Shown here one piece after another: positions 21,901 to 34,100 of a DNA stretch of 64,000 nucleotides. Position numbers and translations under genes: made by a program. The notes below the pieces were generated by a model, which did no database searches, had not been told where the DNA came from, and saw only the letters and a list, made by a program, of their open reading frames with translations. This stretch comes from Paraphysoderma sedebokerense (lineage: Eukaryota > Blastocladiomycota > Physodermatomycetes > Physodermatales > Physodermataceae), in contig JAHLJZ010000043.1 of NCBI GenBank assembly GCA_025602915.1, positions 122,062-186,061 on the forward strand, given 5' to 3'. How positions within the stretch are numbered: the stretch's first letter is position 1; each line of letters begins with the position of its first letter.

Positions 21901-24667
21901 GTGGAGCATGTTGAACTCTTCTGTGGCATCTTTACCAGCGTAAATTAGAATCGCTTTGTCACCACCTGGGTGTTCCGCCAAAAATTTGGTGACATCCAAA
22001 ACTTGACCATTCACGACAACCCAGCAATCATCTGGCTTGTTGTGTCTCGCAATCTAAAAATTAGGTCAAGGATGAGGGAGCAATTGACATCTCTGTGGTT
22101 ACGTTATAATCACGTACCTCTTCCCATGTCCATTCCTTGTTAGGGTCGACTGGAAGGTCCTTGTGCTTTACAGTTGAATCAATTGGAGCTTTAACCATTG
22201 CGGATGTGGTATCTTTTTCGACGTCATATCCACTAACTACTCGAGCTGAATCTTTGGTTCCAGCCTGAGCAACTGACTCGTCCCATTGAATTTGCATATC
22301 AATACGTTTTGCGTTGGGCGCAACCGAAACACGTGTTGAGACACCACCGTTGGAAATGATGGCACCAATTTGTGGGCCGTTTTCAGTGGATACAGTTTGT
22401 TGAACTGAAGTCGCGGGGGCAAGTTGGGACGACACAGCCGAAACACGATTTGCTGCTTGCTGAGAGGGTTGAATCGCTTGAGGCTTTCGTGAAGACAACT
22501 CACTGAAAAGATATCGCGAGGCACTATGGAGACGTCACAAGTTATTTAATGACTATATGTTCCTTTTCAAAACAGAGTTCAATCTAGAACCAAACGATCT
22601 TACCTGTCACCAGCAACACGTCCAAAGACGACACACCCAAGAAGAGATGAACCACCCAATCGATTTGCGCCTGTACGAGCATCGAAATGTCAATGCGTAA
22701 TACGACCATGTTTGCAAACAAGAAGAATGATGGTAACCGTGAACACCGCCCGCAACTTCTCCGGCACAGAACAATCCGTTGATGACACCGCTGGGTTTCT
22801 TTACACGACCTTCATGATCTATTTCGATACCGCCCTGAATAAAAGTAGGTTATTTTCCATTCGCAGCACATGTTACTCGACAATACATACCATAGTGAAA
22901 TGCAATACTGGAGTTACGAAGGCTACGTGGAATTCATCATTCATGGTAAACGGAACATTATGGTAGAATTTCTTCCCAAACTGATCTTTTCCAGCCTTAG
23001 CTACCGCATTATAGGTATTAAAAGTTTCTTCCAATGCGGCGGGTTGAATACCCATCTCCTTGGCTAGATCAGCTCCGGAGTTGAACTTCTTCATGAGACC
23101 ACGTCCCACGTAATGTTTGCAGTGCCATTCGATTTCTTTTGATGCTTTAGAATTTAAGACCAGACGGAACGGGCCTTTATTTTTTCCCATTTCACCGGTA
23201 ACATAGTCACGATGACCGAGTTCGTCACAGAATCGTTTACCTGAACCGATCAAACCCATTAGTCGGGGGTTTACGACCAACCTATCACAAGTATCATAAG
23301 ACACCAGCCGGAACAAATCTACGAACCATTGGCATCAAGAAGCAATCCTCCCACTCCGCGTAGAGCTTCAGCAGCTAGAAATTTTACTTTGGATTCGGGT
23401 TCTTTAGGGTCAACGAGACCAGTGGGATGAACTTGTACTTTCTCCAAATCGACCGCATTCCCACCTATAGCAAGCGTCATTTTTAAACCGTCACCAGTTG
23501 ACCAAGACCCATTGGTCGTCTAGTTAAACATTAATTTACGTACAACAGGGGGCTTGAAGAGTAAAGGAAATCTACATACGGGCAAATGCACGATATCAGG
23601 TCTGTGTTTCTGCAACAACGAATCTTGAGTGAAATCGGCAGCGTAGCCACCAGTAGCCAATACAACAGGTCCATACAGCTGATGAACTTTTCCATCTTGA
23701 ATGTATTCCACACCCACAACATTTTGTTGTGAATCAGTTATAAGACGCGTAGCTTTAGCTTTTTTAATAATCTGAGCACGATTGGGTTCTCTTGTTGCAA
23801 TTTCTTCAAGTTTCTCCATGAGTGCATAAGTGATTGTCATTCCCGGAAATTTTTCCTTCCCTCTAAAACATTGCGATTTACGATGAGAACAAGAGAAATT
23901 GAAGGAAATGCAAAATAGAGAGGGAAACGAACCGATGAGTTCTAGGCTGGGAGTGTCCACCTAATCTAGAAACTAAACTTAAGTCGAGCCCAAATTTCTC
24001 CTGCAACCATTCAACGGCGGATGCTGAGTTGTATGTTAAAACTTTCGCCAATTCTGGGCGTAGTAACTATTCAAAAAGATTTAGAAAAGGCAAGTCGCAC
24101 AACACGTTACTTTAGGCGCGCATGTGCAAGTTTCGTTCGAGTCGAAAACAGGACGCTGAGGACGGCAAAATCATAAAAACTGAGAAAATACATACATCTC
24201 TAGCAGATCTAGCGGTATCATCATAAAATAATTCTTGTGAATCCTATACCCCACCAAACGCAATGTTGTTAATCACCAGTCTCAAATCCTCGCCCTAGCT
24301 CAAATCACGGCCTGCGGCCTAAACCTGCCCCAGCGGCGCGGCCCGCGAGCTTGAACGGAAAGAATCAACAAACCGGAATGCCCAATTTCCGTTGGGTATT
24401 TGTCAAGGCCCCGTTAATACCGCTGGTAGCTTTAGTCGAATTACCACCCAAGTAAGGCATTTTATCGAGGACACAAACACGGCCTCCTCTTTCCAGTACG
24501 GTATGGGCGGTCGAAAGACCGGAGAGACCACCTTACAAAGAACGTCAGGTAAGTCAAGGACATGGCAACATAACCAGAAGCGGAGCTATGATTCAGTATG
24601 AATGGGGATTGAAAGGCTTAGAGTGCACACCTCCTACTACGATTACTTGGTTTGGAGAGGCAGTCAT
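18939..24667 (-). CDS. Fumarate reductase - cytochrome b5 - acyl-CoA oxidase fusion, peroxisomal
   Basis: One long spliced frame runs from ATG 24667 to TAG 18939. Part 1 (to about 22500) is a soluble FAD fumarate reductase of the Osm1 type: the N-terminal [31 protein letters not shown], then [32 protein letters not shown] and [19 protein letters not shown], which carry the known active-site His and Arg residues. After a Ser/Ala/Gln-rich linker, part 2 (about 22150-21780) is a cytochrome b5 domain with both haem histidines ([20 protein letters not shown] and FNMLH, then [15 protein letters not shown]). The same exon continues without a stop into part 3, an acyl-CoA oxidase: [39 protein letters not shown] and a full C-terminal domain ending GAQSKL, a PTS1 signal. 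Length is roughly 1,400 residues. Acyl-CoA oxidase performs the first step of peroxisomal beta-oxidation; fumarate reductase makes succinate. I infer one peroxisomal enzyme in which fumarate could take electrons. An assembly error is unlikely but not excluded. Confidence 0.9.
24248..24382 (-). other. GC-rich intron of the fusion gene
   Basis: The intron between the exon ending [11 protein letters not shown] and the exon starting [16 protein letters not shown] begins GTTTGTTG and ends GGGGTATAG. Its centre (about 24287-24357) is strongly GC-rich, with GGCC and GCGC runs (CGGCGCGGCCCGCG), unlike every other intron in the window. Confidence 0.6.
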
Positions 24668-25293
24668 GTTTTGGGCTTAGGTCGCGACTTTTGAACTTGA
24701 CTAGCTATGAAGGAGTTATCAAGATGCAAATGCGAAGAGAATGCTTGGTAAAGACAAGAGGATAGAATGAAGGTCGAATGAGCTGTTTGAATTGGGATGG
24801 GGAGAGGGAGGGAGGATGTCTAAGAGAAGGCCCTCGTAAATGTTAATTGTCCAATGAATCTCGGACCCCGCTTGAAAAAGGGTCTGGGGTAGCTGGCTGA
24901 GTCCCGAAACAACTGAACACACTATTGTTGAATGACATCACTCGCCATCCACTAAAAATGCATTTAGCTGCGTTCATTTATGCCAAAATCTATTTCTATT
25001 TTGTCGCCTCGCCAATTTGAGCATAATTGTCTCGGCATTCTCCCAAATGCCTGCATTTTCAAATTGAGCATGGCATGAGGTGATAAACGTAGGCAATTTT
25101 AAATCCGAAACAACAATCTACAAAACAGTGTTCAGTATACGTATGAGTCAGTCGCTTTTCGTTCAACACATATTATTACTGTCTTTAATTATTAAAATTA
25201 TAAATCAATTTTCACAATTTCCTAGATGCTAAAACTCAGATACGAATGCATCAGAAAAATCAATCTCTTTTTGTAATATTCCCACACATGGAG
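24668..25293. other. Intergenic region, fusion-gene promoter and IDH2 3' flank
   Basis: The left part should be the promoter of the fusion gene; the right part follows the isocitrate dehydrogenase stop. The stretch 24719-24922 is open on the minus strand with low-complexity Ser/Pro coding and is probably not a gene. The right half is AT-rich with ATTATTAAAATTATAAAT near 25188-25205. No clear CGG-N15-CCG oleate-response type site was recognised. Confidence 0.4.
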
Positions 25294-27141
<1,848 letters not shown>

Positions 27142-27751
27142 GATAGACGGATATGGTATTGGATGAGGAAGGATAAACTTAAAAGCACAAATCACAGTTT
27201 TTCAACTGTGTTCAAAATTTTTTCGAGTTGGGCCTTACGCCACGTGAACCAAACTTCGGGTATTTCGAGACTCCGCATCAAACTTGTAAAAATTGATAAT
27301 TAGATCAAGCAACCGCAAAGAATTGTAGTGTAAGAAATGAGATCAGAGAGTAAGAAAGCTATCGTCAACTCTCGGTGGTTTACTCAATGACTGACTGTCT
27401 ATCGTGATCAGACACTTTGGCTGTCTAACTGTTGCGCCGCGTGAAATCCCAATTTATCATCAGCCATAAACTAGTCTACTAATATGAAAATAAATGATAT
27501 CTGTGTTGATTCAACAGCCATGACAAACACTGAATATAGAGACAGAATTGGGGGTTACGAATGCCGCAGGGAGCAGGAGAAGGACAGTGAGGGATTCGGG
27601 CGACGAAATTCCCCATTCCCTTTCATCGTGATTCATCCGCAATACGCATTTCCGTCGGCCTAATTTATTTTGTCATCGCTCTCCGCCGCCCGTCGCATTC
27701 CTCCACCACCACCACCACCATCACATTCCTTGTTGTCGACCGTCAGCAGCC
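27142..27751. promoter_or_regulatory. Divergent promoter region, IDH2 / ERG3
   Basis: A 610-base gap between opposed coding starts. A palindromic E-box CACGTG sits at 27241-27246. A run of CCACCACCACCACCA near 27702-27720 lies in the 5' leader of the desaturase gene. A spliced 5' UTR of IDH2 probably occupies the left 140 bases (donor GTAAGG near 27240). Confidence 0.5.
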
Positions 27752-28895
27752 ATGGATCTCGCAATCGACGTCCTAGACTCCCTCGTCTTCGACTCCCTCT
27801 ACGCTAAATATTACCCTCTTCCCCGCCATTCCCTGCTTCGGCAGATAATTACTCTCAATGTGACCCAAACCATTGGAGGTTACTTCTTCTACTTCTTTTT
27901 TGCGTCCCTGTCGTACTACTTTATTTATGATCGTTCGCAAATGGCTCATCCAAAATTTTTGAAAAATCAAATTCGAAAAGAAATCATGGTCGCTTGCAAA
28001 AGCATTCCCATAATGAGTGTCATCATGACCGGCCCGGCATTGGTGGAAGTGAGGGGATACAGCAGGGCTTACAGAAATGTAGACGAATACGGATGGGGTT
28101 ATTTTTTCCTGAGCATTGTTTTGTTTCTGCTATTCACGGACATGTGCATCTATTGGTAACGTTCCCACTACTCCGATCCTATCAAACGAGTAATTTTTTC
28201 TGATTCGGTGATAATCATAGGATTCATCGTGCACTTCACCATCCATTGCTCTATACTCGAATTCATAAACCGCATCATCTATGGAAAGTTCCGACACCTT
28301 TCGCATCTCATGCTTTTCATCCGTTAGACGGTACATCTCAAGCCATTCCGTACCATATTTTTATTTGGTTTTTCCCCATGCACGCTGGCTTATTTTTAGC
28401 CATGTTTATCTTTGTCAACTGTTGGACAATTATGATTCATGATGGGTACGTGTCCGTTCCTTCAGATTTGCGCTGGAACTGCGTTCTAGAGTTTTCATAC
28501 ACCTTACACCCTTACTTTGTCTCTATTGCCCTCTCCTACCAAATTCAATCTCCAGTGCATACTTCCTCGATTCTAAAATAGTCAACACCACCGCCCACCA
28601 TACTGTCCATCATCTTGAATTCAACTATAACTACGGCCAGTATTTCACAATCTGGGACAAAATTGCTAGATCTTATAGAGAACCTACTCCACTGAATACA
28701 TTATTTCAAAACGGATGGGGGAAAGTGAACATCGGAATAAAAGGAAGAAATGGATTTGGCAAGGCAGCAGAAGCAGCCGAAAATGGGAAGGATGCTTGGA
28801 AATATCACCAGAGGCTTGATAGTGGTGTTGTTGGAAGTGACAGCGACAACGAATCTCGAAAAAGTACAGAATCGGGAAGGTTGAAAAAAGAATGA
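27752..28895 (+). CDS. ERG3: C-5 sterol desaturase
   Basis: Three exons: ATG 27752 to about 28156, about 28222-28446, and about 28559 to TGA 28893-28895. Starting codons read [20 protein letters not shown]. Four or more hydrophobic segments are visible ([55 protein letters not shown]). The three histidine clusters of the fatty-acid hydroxylase/sterol desaturase superfamily are intact: HRALHH (joined across intron 1), HKPHH and HHTVHH, followed by [14 protein letters not shown], which is typical of Erg3. The enzyme introduces the C-5(6) double bond in episterol during ergosterol synthesis, in the ER membrane with cytochrome b5 as electron donor. The hydrophilic Lys/Glu/Ser-rich tail ends KKE; a KKxx-like ER retrieval signal is not exact. 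Confidence 0.95.
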
Positions 28896-29444
28896 ATTGT
28901 TTAAAAACTGTCGAGGGAATCTGACTGATGCATACTTGTAATATTATGACTCCAAATCTGCAATTTGTATCAATGGCTATGGATATTGTACAACTTACTC
29001 TCAACTGCGTTTCACACTGCCATGTTGATAGTGAAAACTCTGGACAATAAATCATCTACGCTCCTGCGACTTTGCGCCTTCTTGCCGCCGAAATGTCTTA
29101 GGTGATGGCCGTATACGCTTCTGATTCGGTGTACTATCTGGTTCCAACACAGTAGTTACCTTATCCTGAGTGCCCCAGCGAACGAATGTCAAGTCGTGTC
29201 TTTGCCATGGCAATCATCACGTGCTCCAAAACACCGTCAACGACTCGTACAAGTTTCAAGTTCAGAGGGGGAAAGTTGACGACTATATAAACACTTATTT
29301 AAATTATACTATTTGAAATCTGACATTGCGCAACTTTATGGAACGCGATGCCAATATTCCCTAGGTGCTTCCTGCCATCATATCCGCAATACTTGGGCCG
29401 ACCTATCTTTCGGACCAGCGCAGCATAGTAACAATTATAAGCGA
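28896..29444. other. Intergenic region with a protein-like minus-strand stretch
   Basis: No gene is firmly supported. On the minus strand about 29070-29290, one frame reads FPPLNLKLVRVVDGVLEH followed by MAKTRLDIRSLGHSG, and an overlapping frame reads DLTFVRWGTQDKVTTV down to a stop near 29067. No start codon or consistent splice was found, so I do not call a gene. An E-box CACGTG lies at 29218-29223. Plus-strand sequence from 29313 is open in frame with the next gene but starts without ATG and is probably its 5' leader. Confidence 0.4.
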
Positions 29445-30879
29445 ATGATATCTCGATTAAATCAAAGTTTACCGAAATCCAATTCGAAAGTTACATCTGT
29501 TGCAGCGAGTTTCTTTGACGCTTTTTATCGATTGGCACGCCTCAACTCCGGCGGGTGCCTACTTTCTAGTTCGCTACGCAAGTCACGAAATGGATCGAAT
29601 GGTCTGCGTGTTGGAAGTCTGGCAACTTCTCGAGAGTTTCAATGCAGAGGCTATAAGAGAAACAGGAGGTCAATGCAGCAGGTACGTTTGCATATTCTAC
29701 TTTAAGTCTTAGTTACTGGCGTGCGATGAACGTTTCATACAGGAAAGCAATGCTAACCATTAATGTAATAATCCTAAACTGAAGACATCGACCTCCAATA
29801 CTTCAAGTACGACCCAAGCTTCTGAAATACGTGATGGCGACTGGCGATGTTCGAACTGTGGCGTGATTAATTTTGCCAACCGAATATCATGCTTCAACTG
29901 CTTTTCCCCTATAGAAAATCCAAAACGATACAGAGTATCGAAATTTTATCCTCTTCCAACGGAGCTAGCTCCAATCTTCGAAATCCATCAAAAGCGAAAT
30001 CAAACTCTTTTAAAAACTCGAGTTGCAACTGTTGTAACCACCGATCCGGATTTTAAGAAAAAGGAGTACCTGGAGGTACCCAACACCCAAAATTCTGACC
30101 AGTCAAATGTACATACGCAAAAATCAAATTGTTCCGCACAAAAACATCACAAACCCAAATCAAAACCGAAATATCAAAGATACTCTGCAGTCGATAGTTT
30201 ATTACCATCGCATTTCAAAGTCGATACCAATACCCATACAAAATCTTTGAAAACTGGAGATTGGATTTGTCCTAAATGTACTGTGCTGAATCATGCCCGA
30301 CAACTGGCGTGTTTTAAATGTGGCTTCGACGGACAAACTGGAACCATTGACCGAATATTGCTGCCGGATGGAAGACAATCAGGGATTCGGGATGAGGACA
30401 CTTCTATTGTCAGCGGGGACCGAAAAAATCCGAAGACAGACGCCGATACATCCTACCATCCTCAATCGACACCTAATTATCACTTGTCAGCCACCCATTC
30501 AAACGATTCATTGCTTGAAACTACATGTACTCATACGCCATCCACGCCAATGGACCCAACGATTTCTTTAAACCCACTAGAAGCATCTCCATCCGTATCA
30601 CCCTCATCTTCTGACGGTCCTTCGTCCTTTTCATCGCTATCTCAGAATACTGTCCCATCAGATTATTACACGTCTTTCCGAGATGGTGATTGGATTTGTA
30701 GTACATGTATTGTCCACAATTATGGCAGCCGAGACACATGTAGAGCTTGTGGAAGTATAGGTCCAACGTGGGTTTTAGAGCAGATAGAAGCTAAAGCTGA
30801 AGCCGAGGCCGAAAGTGTAAATGTAGTGGAAGTTGTAAATGGTGATTCGCCGGGAGAGAGGATTGAGAAAGATAAATAG
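29445..30879 (+). CDS. Protein with three RanBP2-type zinc fingers
   Basis: Exon 1 from ATG 29445 (MISRLNQSLPKSNSKVTSVA) to RSMQQ at about 29681. An intron with donor GTACGT and acceptor AAG near 29785 restores the frame, and exon 2 runs to TAG 30877-30879. Three RanBP2-type fingers are evident: GDWRCSNCGVINFANRISCF with NC, GDWICPKCTVLNHARQLACF with KC, and GDWICSTCIVHNYGSRDTCR with AC. Each has the W-x-C-x2-C-x10-C-x2-C layout. This fold often binds single-stranded RNA or ubiquitin. The first 80 residues are rich in Arg, Lys, Ser and Leu and poor in acids, which resembles a mitochondrial presequence. The linkers are Ser/Thr/Pro-rich. I infer an RNA-binding protein, possibly organellar; the precise family is not recognised. 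Confidence 0.75.
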
Positions 30880-31185
30880 ATGACATGGAAAGGAGAGAAA
30901 GTATCATTGAAACTGCGTAAATGGAATCTAACAGTGGCAAGGAGGCATGAAATGCCGTAGAATTATCAGAGTTGTTAAACGTAATTTAATACAGTATATC
31001 TATTCCGGAGGAACTGGTATTACTAATTGCTTATTGATTGAATACGTATGATGAGTACACTGCAGTGCAACTATTCACTACATCCTAGATCTAATTACAA
31101 GTCCCTATCCTAAGCTATATCAAATTACACTTAAATAAGCTAACTGAAGACCTAGCGTTCTCAGATCGACTACGAGTATTAACAA
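30880..31185. other. Convergent gap
   Basis: AT-rich sequence between the zinc-finger gene and the 3' end of the mitochondrial RNA polymerase gene. Nothing else was recognised. Confidence 0.45.
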
Positions 31186-34100
31186 TTAATGGAAAAAATA
31201 AGCCGATTCTTTGACTTTGCTGACATCGAATTCACCCCTAGGTGGTAACTCTGGAAGCTCCAACGGAACCCACAGATTAGTTTTCTTAGAGTCGTTGTTC
31301 TTTGCTTTCGATTTGGTCTTTTTGGTCTCAACATCCGTATCCTCCTCGTCCTCAAATGTAATCGTAATTTCTCCAGCAATGGTATCATCCTCGTCATTCA
31401 ATTCCTCTGTACCCTTAACTGCCTTCTTTTTCTTTCCGCCATCGACTTTACTCTTTGCTTTACGTTCGCGTTCGGCACCTACGCCTCTAGCTTCAGAGTT
31501 ATTGCCCCCGTCTTCTTCTTCATTCAATTTTGCCCAGACTTCATCTAACTTGTCCCGAACTTCAACCGGAACAACGAACCCGCCATATCGCATTTCAAAT
31601 TCACGTTTTAGATTTTGCATGATAGGTTGAGAATGTAAACGGACGAATTCGTCTCGAATGATCTCGTTCATTTGATCGACATCAGCCGCGTGAGTCCAGT
31701 AGGAGTCATGGACGGATGCAAACGTTAGGTTGGAACGATGACAAGAGATAGCAGTCAACATCATATGTGAAGCATCGAGAGAATGGATAAAGTTGGGTGG
31801 AAATGCACTGGCTTGTTTAGTTACGTTCACCGGTGCAGGGTTGTTAGGATCAGAGAGGTATACGGTTTGAAGAAGCGTTTTGATCTAATCGGGTCAGCGG
31901 GCGAAAGGATTTAAATAATGAGGTTATTACAGATGGCGTAGGAAAAAAATAGATAAGCTATGCGTTACCTGTTTTTTGTTTTCTCTTCGATAGGGCTGAA
32001 CGCAAGGCAAGCCTAAAGGAGTCGTCCAAATTACACTTGTCATCGTAGGCGCCACGCCTTTGTTATTCTTTTCTGATGCTTTCAATTTTTTCCTCTCAAT
32101 TTCAACCTTTCTTCTTCGTGCATCTTCTGCCGTCTCACCATCTACTTTAACCGCCAGTGTATTCTTTTTTAGTACCCCCAGAGGATCATGGATGTTTTCG
32201 GCTGGTACCCATTCCTTAGGGACACTCCTTGCCACACGTTTCGCAACATTGATCAACCAATCTTGAATCTTTTGGGAACCTTGGAACACTTCACCGATGG
32301 AACTGAAAACCTTTTTAGTAAGATATCCTGATAACGAGTAGATCTGATCTGTATCGTATAGTCCGGTTTCTTTTAATCGATTCTCAATTTGAATACGAGC
32401 ACCAATAAAGGTGACACCGTACACATTTGTCATAACAGTTTGTTTAACGACTTTTCGAGTGATCTTCCCATCAAGAAGCTCGGCATGTTTGATCCCTTTA
32501 GCCGCATCTTCGGATACCGACTTGGCTACAAGATCAGCTACACCTGTATACACGTCGGCTGGTTTGTCACTCGCGATTAGATTAACTTGGGCAGCACCAA
32601 GGACGTCGCCTCCGAGCGCAGCATAATGTTGAAGACCGTTACAGGTACCGTCTTGGTGAACAGGAAGATGTGAGTGGAACGTGAGTGGATTTCCGCTTCG
32701 TACAGCTTTGGTTATTTCGAAGCAAGTTGCAAGACATTGCCACGGATCATCGGCTTTTAGCCACCATCGTTTTCCCTGTTAACATTACAAATGGATTGAG
32801 CATAACACATAAAGTAAGGGCCGAATGACGACAAATGACATACGGTGAGGGGGTTATCAGCAGAATCCATGACGTTCTCCATGTTATCCATGACCCATTT
32901 TTGACGGTCTGCAAATGACGCCCTAATTTATGCAAAATTAAGAAAGTCAACGGTCTGTCCAAAAGCATCGCGTACATCCAAAAAAGAAAAGGAAATTGCA
33001 AATAGAACTTTGAGAACAGTAAACAAATACTTACTTATCGTAACCATGGATATTAGCCAGATGAACTCTCAACCAGCCCCAACCTCGCTCACCTAAAGGT
33101 TTAGCTTTAGCGAACATTAACAACCCACGACACAAATCCGATCCTATATGGTTTAGATAAACTGGAATCGGGTAAGCTCGACCTCGAAAATCAATGTTGT
33201 GGGGGAAATAAATTGTTTGGTCGGCAAACTGGGTTTTCAAATACAATTCAAATTGGTAGGTTAGAAGCTATAACACCAGAACGGGCAGAGAACAAATGGT
33301 AAACATACGGTTCTCGCAATTTCAATTTTATAGTTCGTGTCGCATCTCACCGAAAATGAATTGCGAACGTTATCATTGAACTCCTTCGATTTCCTTTGAT
33401 ATTCCCATCGAACTACGGGATTACTGTCATAATCGCTCGGCTTCATTGGTTGCCATTTTTTAACCTCCTCGTCATTCCAGGCTTTGGGTATATCTGCCAA
33501 CTCTTCTCCAGAATTCCAAGCATCTAACACAACCTTCAAGACATCCTTATTGATCTTCCAAGGGGTTGAACCCAAAACATCCAAACTTGCGTGAATAAAA
33601 TCTAAACGATTTTGTTTCGCCGCTGCACGAAGATACGCTGACTGTTCTGGATTGTTGTCTTTGACCCTCATACAAATTTGGCGAGAGTTGAGATAACCAC
33701 CCGAAGTATACGTTAGCCAGGGACGTGGCGGAACGAGCATAGGTAGCAATTTGGCATGCAGAGTTTCGCGGAGAGGATCTCGGGACATAAGCTCGGATAG
33801 ATGCGAATGGAAACGGATAATACCAATCCTTTTGCCATTTTGGTAGGCATAAGTGTGATAAAATGCTGGAACCCTTTCGACACTGCAAAGAAATAGAGGA
33901 AACCATTAATCAGAATCTCAGCAATATAGATAATGCGACAATACCTACACTTTTACCCCCGTCGCAGGATCGATTTTAGTCACATTGATATGGCTGTTTT
34001 CCATCAATAAACTCAATAATACACTGCCAACTTTAGCCCTAACACTTTGAGGCCATTGTCGAATCCAACTGCCCTCCAACAAACCGTCAGTACTTAAGGA

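Noticed and set aside
24719-24922. Minus-strand 67-codon open frame upstream of the fusion gene
   Set aside because: Low-complexity Ser/Pro/Leu reading of a GA-rich promoter stretch; not in phase with the fusion gene start.
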